Assembly: GCA_014898415.1 (NCBI GenBank) | Contig: RCTD01000005.1 | Span: 1,984,001-2,048,000 of the forward strand | Direction of reading: 5' to 3' | Length of the DNA: 64,000 nucleotides | Source of the DNA: Stromatinia cepivora | Taxonomy: Eukaryota; Ascomycota; Leotiomycetes; Helotiales; Sclerotiniaceae | In this document: positions 25,959 through 38,400 of the stretch, piece by piece | Layout: each line of letters begins with the position of its first letter | Numbering within the stretch: the first letter of the stretch is position 1 | Made by a program: the position numbers and the translations under genes | Notes under the pieces: generated by a model | Database searches by the model: none | The model's input: the letters and a program-made list of their open reading frames with translations, nothing else | What the model was told of the DNA's origin: nothing

Positions 25959-28900
25959 GTTTTACCACGTAGCCAAATCACTTTTACACGATCCCAGGCG
26001 AGAATAGGAGAGAACACAAGATACTTGTGAGAAAAGGAAGATTGCCAAGCTGAACGAATGGTTCGAAATTGATGTCATAGTACTTTTTTTTTTACATCGC
26101 GAGATTGCAGAATTGCAAGCATAGCGGAGGGGTTTCTGTATGAGCATTGAGAATGGTGCATTTTTCTCTTTTTTTTTTCTTTGGTCGGTCTATCTTCTCC
26201 TTTACATCTAGGGATTATGAACGGAGTTACTTTGATGATGGTTTTGGGATGGATGGGACGGGGTACGATTTATATTTGAGATTTTGGTGCCTGAGATGGA
26301 TGGGATGGGATAAGTGGAAGGGGTTTTTTTTAGGACAGGGATATAGGACAGTTGCGAGATGGTTTGGGATGTGATGTGATAGGATGGAAATGATTATATT
26401 AGATTGATTGGTTTGATTAGTTTGATGATTAGGTGTGGAGGAGATGGGATGGGGAGGGGGATGGAAATTAAGACGGATATACAATACCTACATATAAATA
26501 ATTATATGATTCGAAATGAAATGAAATGATCCGAAACGAGTTTGAAATTGTAGATTTGATCTCTAATATGTCTTTTTCTTGTAATAGAATACGAGTATTT
26601 CTTTCTTTTGTATATATATGGATTGAAGATTCCTAATGACTTTAGTTTTTATATACAGAGAGGGAGGCATGGAGATGAATATAAGAATAAAAATAATATT
26701 TAATAATCTTTTATTAAATTAATATAATTTTGTAGTATTAGTTTGTTATACGGAGTAATGATGTGTATAGAATATCTATTTAGTAGTTATATATCAAACC
26801 GGGTTTAAATTTGTTAAGTCTATTATACTATGTAAATTTCTCAATCACTATTAGAACTGATGGTGGGGTATATAGTGATAAAATATAGTTGTTTTTTATC
26901 CGAGGTTATTTAGGTAGCTGTTCAATACCGGTAACGTTCATATTGAAAAAGGTTAATAAATTCTGAATTATAGAGATCTCGAAAAATTCAACACGCTATA
27001 CCGACCGGTATTGCATTACGGTACTTGTAGCTGTGCAGATGGCGTATGCGCCACTATTACCGGTCGAATTAGAGGGGATGATAAATGCAGGTCCCGATAC
27101 GAGTAGATATGGAGATGCTTTTTTCATATATGTGGCACCATGATTCGGAGCTGCTTGTGAATGTGGCGCATCGTAGAAATGGTAATACTCTGTAAAAGTT
27201 TTTGCTTCTGCTGCAGCGCCGATATATGGCTACTGCGGCTAGCGAAATGTTTAATCGAACAATCGGAGAATTGTGCTGGCATCTTCAAATAGATCGAATA
27301 GACGTGGTGTCACTGGTGTGGCATGAAAATTGGCTGGATTTATCATTTCATAAGAGTAGCGCAAACATGACTGAGTCAGGGTGGCTGATATCAATCACAT
27401 TCTTTTCATATTCGTGAAGGAGAATGATTCTTAAGCACCGATGATTCGCTTCTAAATTGCTTCATCTTGAGGTAAACTTTTGTTCAAGGCTGGAAATGAT
27501 GTTTCGTGTGACAGACACTAATTAGGAAAACAGATGTCCATGGGTATAGTCACACGGGTACTTAGTCCGTAGAGGTCTCGAAATATTTGATGAAATGATT
27601 GAAGCGTGTACTCTGTATGAAGTAGCGTGATGCCATCGATGGGGGATAAGGTGACTTTTCTTGGTAACTGTAACTTTAACTTCGGGGTTGAGGACTTTTC
27701 TCGGAATGGGACCGGTAGATGGGAGATGGGAGTTACCGTGATGATAACACTTTTGGGTTGCGAATTTGCTTGGTTAGACGGTACGTGTATGTAGCTGATA
27801 GTGGTTAATACGGGATACGGTATGTAAGGTTACGAGAGTAATGCAATAATAGCTATTCCGGTAGGTATAACGACCTAGTAAGGCATTTTTGAAATGCCTC
27901 ATTTGTTTGCTGTGTTCCAGATGCTCTTCACACCTAGTTTGATGTGCTGGAGAGATGGGATTTGCGGTTTAGTTCCACGCCATGAACCATGAACGAGATG
28001 GGGGATGGGAGATGGGAAGATGCTAGAGTATTAAGATGTTGGATGGTCATCTTAGCTGAACGAACCAAATTATTGATTGATTATTGGTATTGTAATTTTA
28101 ATTCATTATTATAATAATATGGTTATACGGTATGGATCATAAAGAATAGGGTAAATGGCATAAGATATGATATATAAAGTCTAGAAGTCATGGAGATGAA
28201 ATGAGGCGAGGCGAATTCATGGGAGTGGAGAATGAAGGAGGTCGAGCAGAAGTCGGTCGTGCATATAGAACACGTTCATAGACGGAATAGTGTGCCTCTA
28301 GTAGTCATACTAAATATAGCCGATGTTTAAAGTGAAAAAAAGGTGGATCTAGGGGACTTTTAGTTTTTTATTAGATTCACATTCAGGTGCGAGATTATTA
28401 ATAAATTTCCAATTTCCAATTTACAATTTCCACTATGATGATGGCATTCAATGAATCGTAGATTAAGGAAGCCCTTGACTTGATTCACATACCGACCGAA
28501 TGTACGAGTAGACGCTATCTAATTTGAACTAATTTCTCAATATATATTATTATTCCTTTACAGTAAACCAAATTAATCAAAGATCTTTCTCTTTAATAAA
28601 ATTCAAACATTCCAAACAACTTATACCACATCATTTTTATTCTTTCATCAAGGAATAAGAACTCGACAACAAACAGTTGCATTAAAAGGAAAATCAGACT
28701 ATTGAAATAATCCAATACCCGATACCGATACCGCCTTACCTCGAACCCGTCAGATAAGACTTGACTACGTTCTCGTCTCCGGTCCTCGTCACAAGACACC
28801 AAGCCAATCTTGTCACACCAGTCATTCATTGTCAACCAAGAACCTTCGATTACTTTCTTCTTACGAATACACAGTACAACGAATACAACGAATTCTCAAG

Positions 28901-29029
28901 AAATCCGAAACTTCTTTCAATCATATTTACAACCTACAATCTATAATCTAAACTATCCATCATTTACAATCAATCACTCTTAAATTCAGTATCCACCGAT
29001 AACATTAACTTCCAAGTACCATAATCATC
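25959..29029. other. Gene-poor tract of about 3 kb
   Basis: No supported gene in 3.1 kb. It is AT-rich with G/T-rich low-complexity patches (GGGATG-like runs at 26150-26470) and a TACGGAGTA motif at 26749-26757 like the ends of the MITE at 60.3 kb. Small open frames have no recognisable family features. It may include a long leader for the downstream zinc-finger gene. Confidence 0.45.
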
Positions 29030-29779
29030 ATGTCTACTCCTTCAAGTGCCACTTCATCGAGATCTGCCTCCCCAGAGTTACAATCACAATCAATGCAAAT
29101 CTTTGTTAAAGTTTTGTCCGGCGACAGTATGTTTCTTACTAAATTCATCCATTCCTATAGTCTGCAGCTAACTCCGTATCTAGCTATACCCATAACTGTC
29201 CCCGAAGACACAACCATTTCAAACCTCGCTCACCTTCTGTCCCTCCGCACACCCTCTCCATCTTCTACACTTCGCCTCGTACACGCTGGACGACATTTAC
29301 CACCATCATCAACTCTCACCTCTAATAACATTACTCGAGACTCAACAATCCACGTCGCAGGGACACTAAGAGGCGGTATGCCACCCAAGAAGATTAAGTG
29401 TAATTATAAGGACTGTGGGGTGGCAGCACAAAGAATAGTAGGACACTGTGGGTTCTGTGAAGGGGAATTTTGTGGGAAGCACAGAATGTTGGAGGATCAT
29501 AAGTGTGTGAAATTAGAAGACGTGAGTTACCCTACTTCCGATGATGTATTTCCCGAGTTTCACTTTGGGGAGTCTGTTCTTCAAGGGGTATCTTGTGGTT
29601 CTAGGAAGGAAGAACAGATTGAATGGTGGCAAGTTGGATTAGGAGATGTGCTTTCGGAAATCATGCATGAAGATGGAATTGTGGACTGACTCATTTCATC
29701 ATAGTGCAAGAAGGAATGTCATGATCGAAATGCCGCTCAACTAAATGCCGAGCGAACCCAAGTTATTAAGGGCATCTAG
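29030..29779 (+). CDS. Ubiquitin-like domain plus AN1 zinc finger protein
   Basis: Three exons: 29030-29126, 29184-29521 and 29705-29779, 169 residues. After a Ser-rich N-terminus of about 20 residues comes a ubiquitin-like fold beginning MQIFVKVLSGDTIPITV and ending near LRGGMPP, so a Gly-Gly is present as in ubiquitin. The C-terminal AN1 finger has the spacing C-x4-C-x9-C-x2-C-x4-C-x2-H-x5-H-x-C, and exon 3 adds CKKECHDRN and a helical tail. UBL-AN1 proteins usually work with the proteasome and Cdc48 in proteotoxic stress. The UBL-then-AN1 order resembles animal ZFAND4 rather than yeast Cuz1, where the order is reversed. Intron 1 must use the acceptor at 29183; nearer AGs give stops or the wrong frame. 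Intron 2 (183 bp) is a multiple of three and stays open as far as 29687, so its retention would give a different C-terminus. Confidence 0.85.
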
Positions 29780-30605
29780 AACACTTCATCCTCTCCTGCG
29801 TCATGCATCCCGCTCGAGATTATATACGGAGGCATAAGGGATATACCTGTTCGAGCGTCATTACGATCTTCGAGCTCTACTTGATCATTCAGTCCATGTC
29901 AGTAGTTCAGGTTCCCCAACCTCCCTGATCGCCACTGGGTGGAACTACATCTCGAGTCAAGATCACCTCATCCCGCCACTCATCATTCCACTTCATTTAC
30001 ATCGTTATATTATGGTTTTTAGCGGGCGTAAGGAAATGGTTGTTTTACATCTTCCCTTACATCCCATCGATTGCATTTTCGTGTCCATCTATTTCTCTTT
30101 CCTAGTGATTATTGAGGAGTTTTGATGGTTTTGATGCAATGCGATGGGTGATATGGTTTTAGATGTATGGGTGGTAATATAGTTGAGGTTATCTTTCGTG
30201 GGAGAGATAGGGTCGATTTGTTATATAGCTTCGGAATCGAATTACATATTAGTTTTTCTATAATTTGGCATTTAAATGTTTATGGAATGTTTCTGTCTTA
30301 CCGTTATGACCTTGTGAGTCGATGGTTCCTGTTCTATACTTACTATGTATTGCGGTGGTACTAGAGCTTTGCGTAAATATAATGACTTCTATTTTTGTGT
30401 CCTCTAATACCATTTTCTCTCGAATCGTTTTTACCTACCCTTTCGTACTAGTGTGGACGATACTGAAAAACTCCACATAATAGATGTCAGATTCAAAGTC
30501 GAATCAGCACATTGTCAATCTCGTCGATTCATTGCTATTTCATTCCCGCTCCATAACGAAAAAGTGGGGGTCTTGCTAGGCGGCGGAAAGATTTATTTCG
30601 TGTTG

Positions 30606-30637
30606 TGTGGGTTGGAGTTGGAGTTGGAGTTGGAGTA
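30606..30637. repeat. Simple tandem repeat, GGAGTT hexamer
   Basis: Four consecutive near-perfect GGAGTT units are visible, continuing into shorter GTAGAT repeats. It is intergenic. Confidence 0.8.
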
Positions 30638-33319
30638 GATGTAGATGTGATGTGGTTGATGCGGATGAGGTTTGTATGGTTATTATATTGATTTTATTGG
30701 TTTTATCAGTGTGAGTACTAGGTAGGTTAGGGGGTTGTTGTTGAATCGATTGGAATCTGTTGGACGAATTAATCCGAGTTAGCATCCTTCACACGGAGTC
30801 CATGGCGTGGGTTGATTTCCTCGCACTGGTGACTTTACGCACATCTCTTTATATAGATGTGGCTCGCGCAGTAATATACAGAACTCGTGGATACGGATAC
30901 GGAAGGTTGTTTGTATTTGTTGTATCTGGATAAATAGATACCTCTATTTCTATTTCTGGGTAATGAATTATTCAATGTTTTAAATTTGATGGAATTCTGA
31001 CACTTTTGTTGTTGTTGCTTTGTGTGTTGATCATTTTGTGTTTTGTTGAGTAAAAATTGTGGTTTGGTGTGATTATGGTGGATAGGGTGTGACTAGTCTG
31101 GAGGGTTGGAATGAGTGGTTGAGATGGATGGATGTGGATGTATGACCATGTGAATGGAGATAGATGAGAATGAATGAAGTGGGAAAATACGGTAGCTCAA
31201 GCAGATGCGATAGAGGGGGACGAATCATTGACGCAATGGGATGGAATATGGATGAAGAGAATACAGGATATAAAGATTTTGAGCCAGGTATTATATTCAT
31301 ATATAAAGCGACGATTAGAAGGAGGGGGGATGCTAAGTTGATCATAGATCAAGCTGTGTGGAAGGCATTCATATCATGCGTGGCGAGTAGAGGCTGGGTG
31401 AATATGTAGATATACGATATACGATACAGAACATGCTTAAGACGCAAGGATTGAATGAAGTGAATGAATGGGAGATTATGAATAGATAAATGTATGTATA
31501 ATAATCTTCCACACATACCATATGATATCAAAACCATCTAGATAGAACCTATCCAAAAATCTCAACTCCTTCTTAACCCTCATTGACACTTCCCTCTTGC
31601 TCCACCAACTCAAACAATTCCAGCAAAAAGCGCGAAAGCAGTCGTCTCTCCTTTACTCTCAAACGCGATCTGTCTACTTGAGTGTAGTATAGTATAGTAT
31701 GGGTGATCCTCAATAACACCTTTTGCCATACTCCGATGTATTTCTATCTGCAACGCCAATCTGGGCAATACCTCAAACCCGGGTTTTTATCGACCACTAA
31801 TGGAGCTTATGCAAAATTGTATGCAGATCCAAAATCTATAGAAGTATTTACTACTACAATCCAGATCAGTGGACGGATGGAGACGAATGGAATATCTTAT
31901 GAATTGTGTCTAGTAGTAATAGTGGTAGCATTGGAACCAATAGGAATATGGAGTATAAGAGGGATCATGAAGATACAGGAGCGTAGATTTTTCTCACGAA
32001 GAGAAGGAGTTGGGGCTGAAGAGATGTCAAATGTACAGATAGATGGCAGGTTGAAGTTGGGAAGTTGACTTGACGGGGATATAATTCTATGTAGTTGTGT
32101 AGAAAGAGACAATACAGCGTAGACTCCACCACAGAAAACCCCATTCCACAGCAAGGACTTCATTGTAAATACTTCGTATGCCGTTGAGCCCACTGGTGTG
32201 AAGCAATGAGTGATTCGGATAGAACAGCATATCTGAGTGCAACGGGGAACTACTCAACTGGAGATAATTACTCCCCTTCAAATGACCGAAATATATAAGA
32301 AAAATATCAAAATTCCATCTGTGAGAAAGAAGAAGTCACCCAGCTCAGTCTACTGACTGCCAAGCCCATGCAGACGACATTTTGATAAGCGGTATGGTTA
32401 AATAACCTCAAACATCAAGAACACAAGGAAACGCAAAGACAGAACCACAGCAACAAAAACTAGTTTCTGAACACAAAATCATAAAATCACAGAGAGTGCA
32501 TTATCATACTTCCACTCGGTAAGACAGATGAAATCCAAATTACGACTTCCATACGGAGTACAGAGTTACTGTCGGTGTCGGTGTAGGTGTCGGTAAAACC
32601 CCAAAACCAACAGGTCGCGGATGTTGGAAGACTCCTCATATAAAATCTTTCCGAAATTATTCTTCCAAAACAATTTTTTCTAAATGTTGTCGATGGATAT
32701 GAGGTTATACCATATCACTGAAGGACAGTTCTTGATTTAAGATGGATTTGAGGTCCTTCTGTCGTTCCAATGATTCCAGAATTATCATCCAAGTGGTTGA
32801 TATCCAATTATCTCCAGCCAAAAAGACCTCGGCAATCGGTAAATAATCCCATTTCTTTCCCTCCCCTTAAAAGTCCCATAAAACTAAAACGGTCAGCAAC
32901 CTGCATTAACTCCTTCATCCAAAGCTTGAATTCCCTAAATTCCCCATTATTTATCTACGGACATTTTTCTTTCTCCGATCGTAGTGTAGAGTTCGCGCTA
33001 GTACACGGAACGGAAAGTCATTTATAACAAAACGGGGATTACCAATACTCACTCCAGACCTCACTAGCAACGCTATCGACATCATCGTTTTTACTAGACT
33101 GGGTTTTCTCCTGTTCGGACACCGCACGATTTACTGACCTTGGTTAATACACATACTTGACCAGCTTTATGATTCGACTTGAGACTATTTGATTGGTGCT
33201 GTTTGCGGATTTAAAATAGCTTTCCTTTATTTGCCTCTCAATCGAAATATACAGCTTAGGGAAAAGTGGATGCAAGCATACATTACCAAGGCGTAAGTGT
33301 TCTAGAATATAGCATTGAG

Positions 33320-33328
33320 TATATATAA
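33320..33328 (+). promoter_or_regulatory. Candidate TATA box of the alcohol dehydrogenase gene
   Basis: TATATATAA lies only two bases before the first in-frame ATG (33330). If used as a TATA box, transcription would start downstream of that ATG and translation would begin at 33441. This is inference from position only. Confidence 0.35.
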
Positions 33329-33329
33329 C

Positions 33330-34585
33330 ATGTCGAACCCCACGAAGACTCCTGCTTCTGTAGCTACAGATAGAATTCTCTCCCTTACAAATCACTTTAA
33401 AGATTCTTTAAACCCAGCAGACGACTTAGACAAAGCGAAAATGGCAACTTCATATAAATTTCAAGGATGGATGGCATTAGATAAAGAGGCGGCCAAGGGA
33501 AATATGGTATGGCAAGAGTTTGAGCCGAAGACTTGGACAGAAGATGATGTCGATATCAAAATCGCCTACTGTGGTATCTGTGGGTCTGATAATCATACTT
33601 TAAGATCTGGATGGGTATGTATTCATGTCGTGGAAAATGGAGAAGAAGACTGACGATTTGTCTATAGGGTGAGACAAAATATCCAGCCTGTGTAGGACAT
33701 GAATTAGCTGGTACTGCGGTTAAGGTCGGCAAGAATGTAAAACATATCAAGCTCGGTGATCGATGCGGTGTCGGTGCACAATCCAGTGCCTGCCTGAAGC
33801 CAGATTGTGAGGAGTGCGCAAGTGGATTCGAGAACCATTGCACAAAAATAGTTGGAACTTATAACGGGACGTATCCCGATGGCTCCAAGTCTTACGGTGG
33901 TTATGCAGATTACTGCCGTGCTCCATCACATTTCGTTATCAAGATTCCTGATGAACTTTCTCTTGCCGAAGCTGCTCCTATGCTGTGTGGAGGTGTCACA
34001 ACATGGTCACCCCTTGTCAACAACGGAGCCGGACCAAGCAAACGAGTCGGCATAGTCGGCATCGGAGGTTTGGGTCACTTTGGTCTTCTATGGGCTAAAG
34101 GTCTCGGCTGTAAAGAGGTTGTTGCAATTTCCCGAACAAGCGGGAAGAAAGCCGATGCAGAGAAGATGGGTGCGACCGGATTTATTGCCACGGACGAAGA
34201 CAAAGATTGGGCCAAGAAGAACTCCAGATCACTCGACTTGATCATTTGCACCGTCTCCAGCCCAAAGATGCCAATTGCTGGATATCTTCAGTTGTTAAAA
34301 ACCAAAGGTGAATTTATTCAAGTCGGAGCCCCGGAGGATGTTATCCCGGCATTGAACATGTTCGCCTTCATTGGAAAAGGAGTCAAGCTTGGGGGTAGTG
34401 CTATCGGTACACCAAAGGAGATCAGTGAGATGTTGGAATTTGCTGCCAAAAATAAGATCCATCCATTCATTCAGGAGAGACCAATGTCGGAGGCAAACCA
34501 AGCTATTGTTGACATGGAGGATGGAAAGGCTCGTTATCGCTATGTCTTGGTGAATGAAAAGCATGCAAATGAATTAAAGCAATAG
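33330..34585 (+). CDS. Zinc-dependent NADP-type alcohol dehydrogenase (Adh6/cinnamyl-type)
   Basis: Medium-chain dehydrogenase reducing aldehydes such as cinnamaldehyde and other aromatic or branched aldehydes with NADPH. Exons 33330-33614 and 33668-34585; the 53-bp intron joins LRSGW to GETKYP. Catalytic-zinc residues are in CGICGSDNH and GHE; structural-zinc cysteines are in CLKPDCEECASGFENHC. The Rossmann loop is GIGGLGHFGLLWAKGLG, and SRTSGKK after the second strand is typical of NADP preference. From 33330 the protein is 400 residues; from the ATG at 33441, in good context, it is 363, the usual family length, and starts MATSYKFQGW like homologues. A TATA-like element just before 33330 favours the shorter form. 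Product class is firm; the start is open. Confidence 0.88.
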
Positions 34586-35401
34586 ATAATATTGACTTTT
34601 TGGATTTGTAGGTATGTATATAAATGTGTATAAAAACAAATGAATAGTTGCACATAATGAGAGGTAGTTGACATCTATGAGTATTTGAAAGTGGTGGAGG
34701 ATTTCAGTCTAAAAGATATCAGTATGAAATGAATGTGACATATTGAGTAAATGCTTGTATGATCCATCACTCATGATATTCGATCCAGTGTTCGGTCCAG
34801 TGAGACTTAATGTGACAATGATATATATTCCCCCTGCTGCTATGTAAGTTCAAACATCCAAACAAAAATATTCCTTTCATCCAAACCTATCCCAAACTTT
34901 GAGCAATTATCAACAGGATCATTTCTCTCAAATTTGCAGGACTAACAAAATGAAATCTGTGCAAAGGGGTTTATTCGGGCTCGGAGATTAGTTCTTCCTG
35001 GTTTAACACTAAGTCTCAAAAAAGCTAAGCTCAATTGCCATACACTTTTGCTTACATGCTCTGGGCAACAACTTCTTTGAAAGGGTTCGTCCAGCAACCA
35101 AATATTTTTGTATCTTCATTAATCTCTCCTTGAATTTTGAGACTTGGAGCCTCAACACCAACAACACCAATATCATCGTACAATTCTCCAAAATTCTTCC
35201 AACCAGTTTTTGTATGATCTTTATGCCATTGTTTCTTTGTTCTTGAGGTCCTTCTGGTCCTGGGGACGCGCCAGTCTTTTGTTCGAGGCGACAGCTCTCA
35301 ACTTTGCCTTTGCGACAAACTCAACTACAACTCCGCATTCCATCAACTTTCCAACCTCAACTCGATTTGCAGACATATAGTGGAGTTCGCATTAATACAA
35401 T
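34586..35401. other. RPB2 upstream region
   Basis: About 800 bases between the dehydrogenase and RPB2, holding the 3' region of the former and the promoter and leader of the latter. Nothing else recognised. Confidence 0.5.
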
Positions 35402-38400
35402 ATGGCCGATTACGAGGAAGGATATGAATATGATGACTTTGGAGAGGAGGATGCGGGTATCACGGCGGAGGACTGCTGGACGGTTATTTCTTCTTTTTTC
35501 GATGCAAAAGGTCTAGTTTCGCAACAAATCGACTCTTTCGATGAGTTTGTCCAAACTACTATGCAAGAGCTCGTCGAAGAGAATTCACAGCTTACACTTG
35601 ATCAAAATAATCCACCATCGTCGAATGACAATCCTATCGCGCTTCGCAGATACGAAATCAAGTTCGGCACCATTATGCTTTCGCGACCAGCTATGACCGA
35701 AGGCGATGGCAGCACACAAGTAATGTTGCCACAAGAAGCCCGTTTACGAAATCTCACGTATTCAAGTCCTCTTTACATAGAGATGACGAAGAGTACTCAA
35801 GTCGCTGTAGAACGTCCTGTTCCTCTAAACGAGCTTGATGACGAGCAAGAAGCTGATTTGGCGAATGGTGGAGAACATCCTACACGACTAGTTTGGGAAT
35901 ATGAAGATGGCGACCCTGATGGTGCTAAAGGTGGCCCGGCTCCAGAACGAGTTTATGTCGGAAAATTACCTATGATGCTGAAGTCGGAGTACTGTTTCTT
36001 GAAGAACTGTGACGAAGATGATCTTTACGGATGGAATGAATGCCCTTACGACCAAGGAGGATACTTCATCATCAACGGAAGTGAGAAGGTTCTCATCGCA
36101 CAGGAGCGCAGTGCGGCCAACATCGTTCAAGTCTTTAAGAAGCCAGCGAACAGTGCAGTTTCATATTTGGCCGAAATTCGAAGTGCTCTGGAGAAAGGTT
36201 CGCGCCTTATCTCTTCTTTACAGATCAAATTATATGACAAAGGTGACAGTAGCCGAGGAGGTTTTGGTAAAACTGTCAAGTCAACTTTACCTTACATCAA
36301 GGCAGACATTCCAATCGCCATTGTTTTTCGCGCACTTGGTGTTGTATCAGATGAAGATATCTTGAACCATATCTGTTACGATCGCAATGACACGCAAATG
36401 CTCGAGATGTTGAAACCATGTATCGAGGAAGCTTTCGTCATCCAAGATCGTGAAGTTGCCCTCGATTTTATTGGAAAACGTGGTAACGGTACATCATTGA
36501 CTCGTGATAAGCGTATTAAATATGCCCGTGACATCATGCAAAAGGAGCTGCTGCCTCATATCTCTCAAAAGGAAGGTAGCGAGACCAGAAAAGCCTTCTT
36601 CTTGGGTTATATGGTTCATAAGCTACTTCAATGTGCTCTTGGACGTCGGGAGACCGATGATCGAGATCATTTCGGCAAGAAGCGTTTGGATTTAGCTGGA
36701 CCTTTACTTGCAAAGCTCTTCAGAAATCTGTTCCGCAGATTGACGACAGATGTCTACAGGTACCTGCAACGTTGCGTGGAAAATAACAGAGAGTTCAATT
36801 TGACGTTGGGTGTGAAATCCACGACGATCACGAACGGTCTGAAATATTCTTTGGCTACAGGTAACTGGGGTGACCAGAAGAAGGCAGCCAGTTCTACCGC
36901 TGGTGTTTCTCAAGTGTTGAACAGATATACCTTCGCATCAACACTTTCTCATTTGCGCCGAACCAATACGCCTATTGGACGTGATGGAAAGATCGCCAAA
37001 CCTAGACAACTGCATAATACTCATTGGGGTTTGGTTTGCCCAGCAGAGACGCCTGAAGGTCAAGCTTGTGGTTTGGTCAAGAATTTGGCCTTGATGTGTT
37101 ACGTTACAGTTGGTACGCCAAGTGATCCAATCGTTGAGTTCATGATTCAACGAAATATGGAAGTGCTGGAGGAGTATGAACCGCTCCGAGCACCCAATGC
37201 AACAAAGGTTTTCGTCAATGGTGTTTGGGTTGGTATTCATCGAGACCCCGCTCATTTGGTTAAATGTGTACAAGATCTTCGTAGATCACACTTGATCTCT
37301 CATGAAGTCTCACTTATTCGAGAAATTCGAGACAGAGAGTTCAAGATTTTCACTGATGCAGGACGAGTGTGCAGACCTCTATTGGTCATCGACAATGATC
37401 CAGACAGCCCCAACAAAGGTAATTTGGTATTGAACAAGGATCACATCCGCCGTTTGGAGGATGATCAATCTCTGCCATCAAACATGGATAAGGATGAGAA
37501 AGCACACCATGGATATTATGGATTCCAAGGTTTGATTAATGATGGTGTGGTTGAATACCTAGACGCCGAAGAAGAAGAGACTGTCATGATTACAATGACA
37601 CCTGAAGATCTGGATATCTCTCGGCAGCTTCAGGCTGGTTATCAAATTCGTCCTGATGACAGCGGTGATTTGAATAAGCGTGTCAAGGCACCTATCAATC
37701 CAACTGCACACGTCTGGACTCATTGTGAAATTCATCCAAGTATGATTCTGGGTATCTGTGCAAGCATCATTCCCTTCCCGGATCACAATCAGGTAAGCTT
37801 TAAGTCCAATAATGAACAGTTTAATTCTAGGCTAATTCCATTGCTACAAAGTCTCCTCGTAACTGTTATCAATCCGCTATGGGTAAACAAGCTATGGGAG
37901 TTTTCCTCACTAACTTCGATGTCCGCATGGATACCATGGCCAATATTTTGTACTATCCTCAAAAGCCTCTCGCCACTACGCGTTCTATGGAGTTCCTGAA
38001 ATTTAGAGAATTGCCCGCAGGGCAAAACGCTATTGTAGCCATCATGTGTTACTCGGGTTACAATCAAGAAGATTCCGTTATTATGAATCAAAGTAGTATT
38101 GATCGTGGATTGTTCCGAAGTTTGTTCTATCGAGCATACACTGATCAAGAAAAGCGTATTGGTATGAACGTTGTGGAGCAATTCGAGAAGCCATATAGAT
38201 CCGATACCCTGAAGCTTAAGCAGGGTACATATGACAAACTCGATGATGATGGAATCGTCGCCCCTGGTGTTCGTGTCACTGGTGCTGATATCATTATTGG
38301 AAAGACCGCACCGATCGCTCCTGATTCCGAAGAGATGGGTCAGCGTACAAAAGCTCATGTCAAGCGTGATGCGTCAACACCTCTTCGAAGCACCGAGAGT

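Larger units (their letters stand above)
29780..33329. other. Gene-poor tract of about 3.5 kb
   Basis: No supported gene. The longest open frame (about 120 codons at 31703-32068) resembles nothing and lacks coding-like composition. Low-complexity repeats occur at 30606-30637 (GGAGTT units) and about 32570-32596 (GGTGTC-like units). A TACGGAGTA motif is at 32552-32560. No RNA gene recognised. Confidence 0.45.

Noticed and set aside
25873..26007. Read-through end of ATG2 to the stop at 26005-26007
   Set aside because: A good intron at 25873-25940 leads to a conserved short ending; the read-through residues are unlike Atg2.
31703..32068. 121-codon plus-strand open frame
   Set aside because: No start context, splice partners or family features, and composition like the surrounding non-coding DNA.
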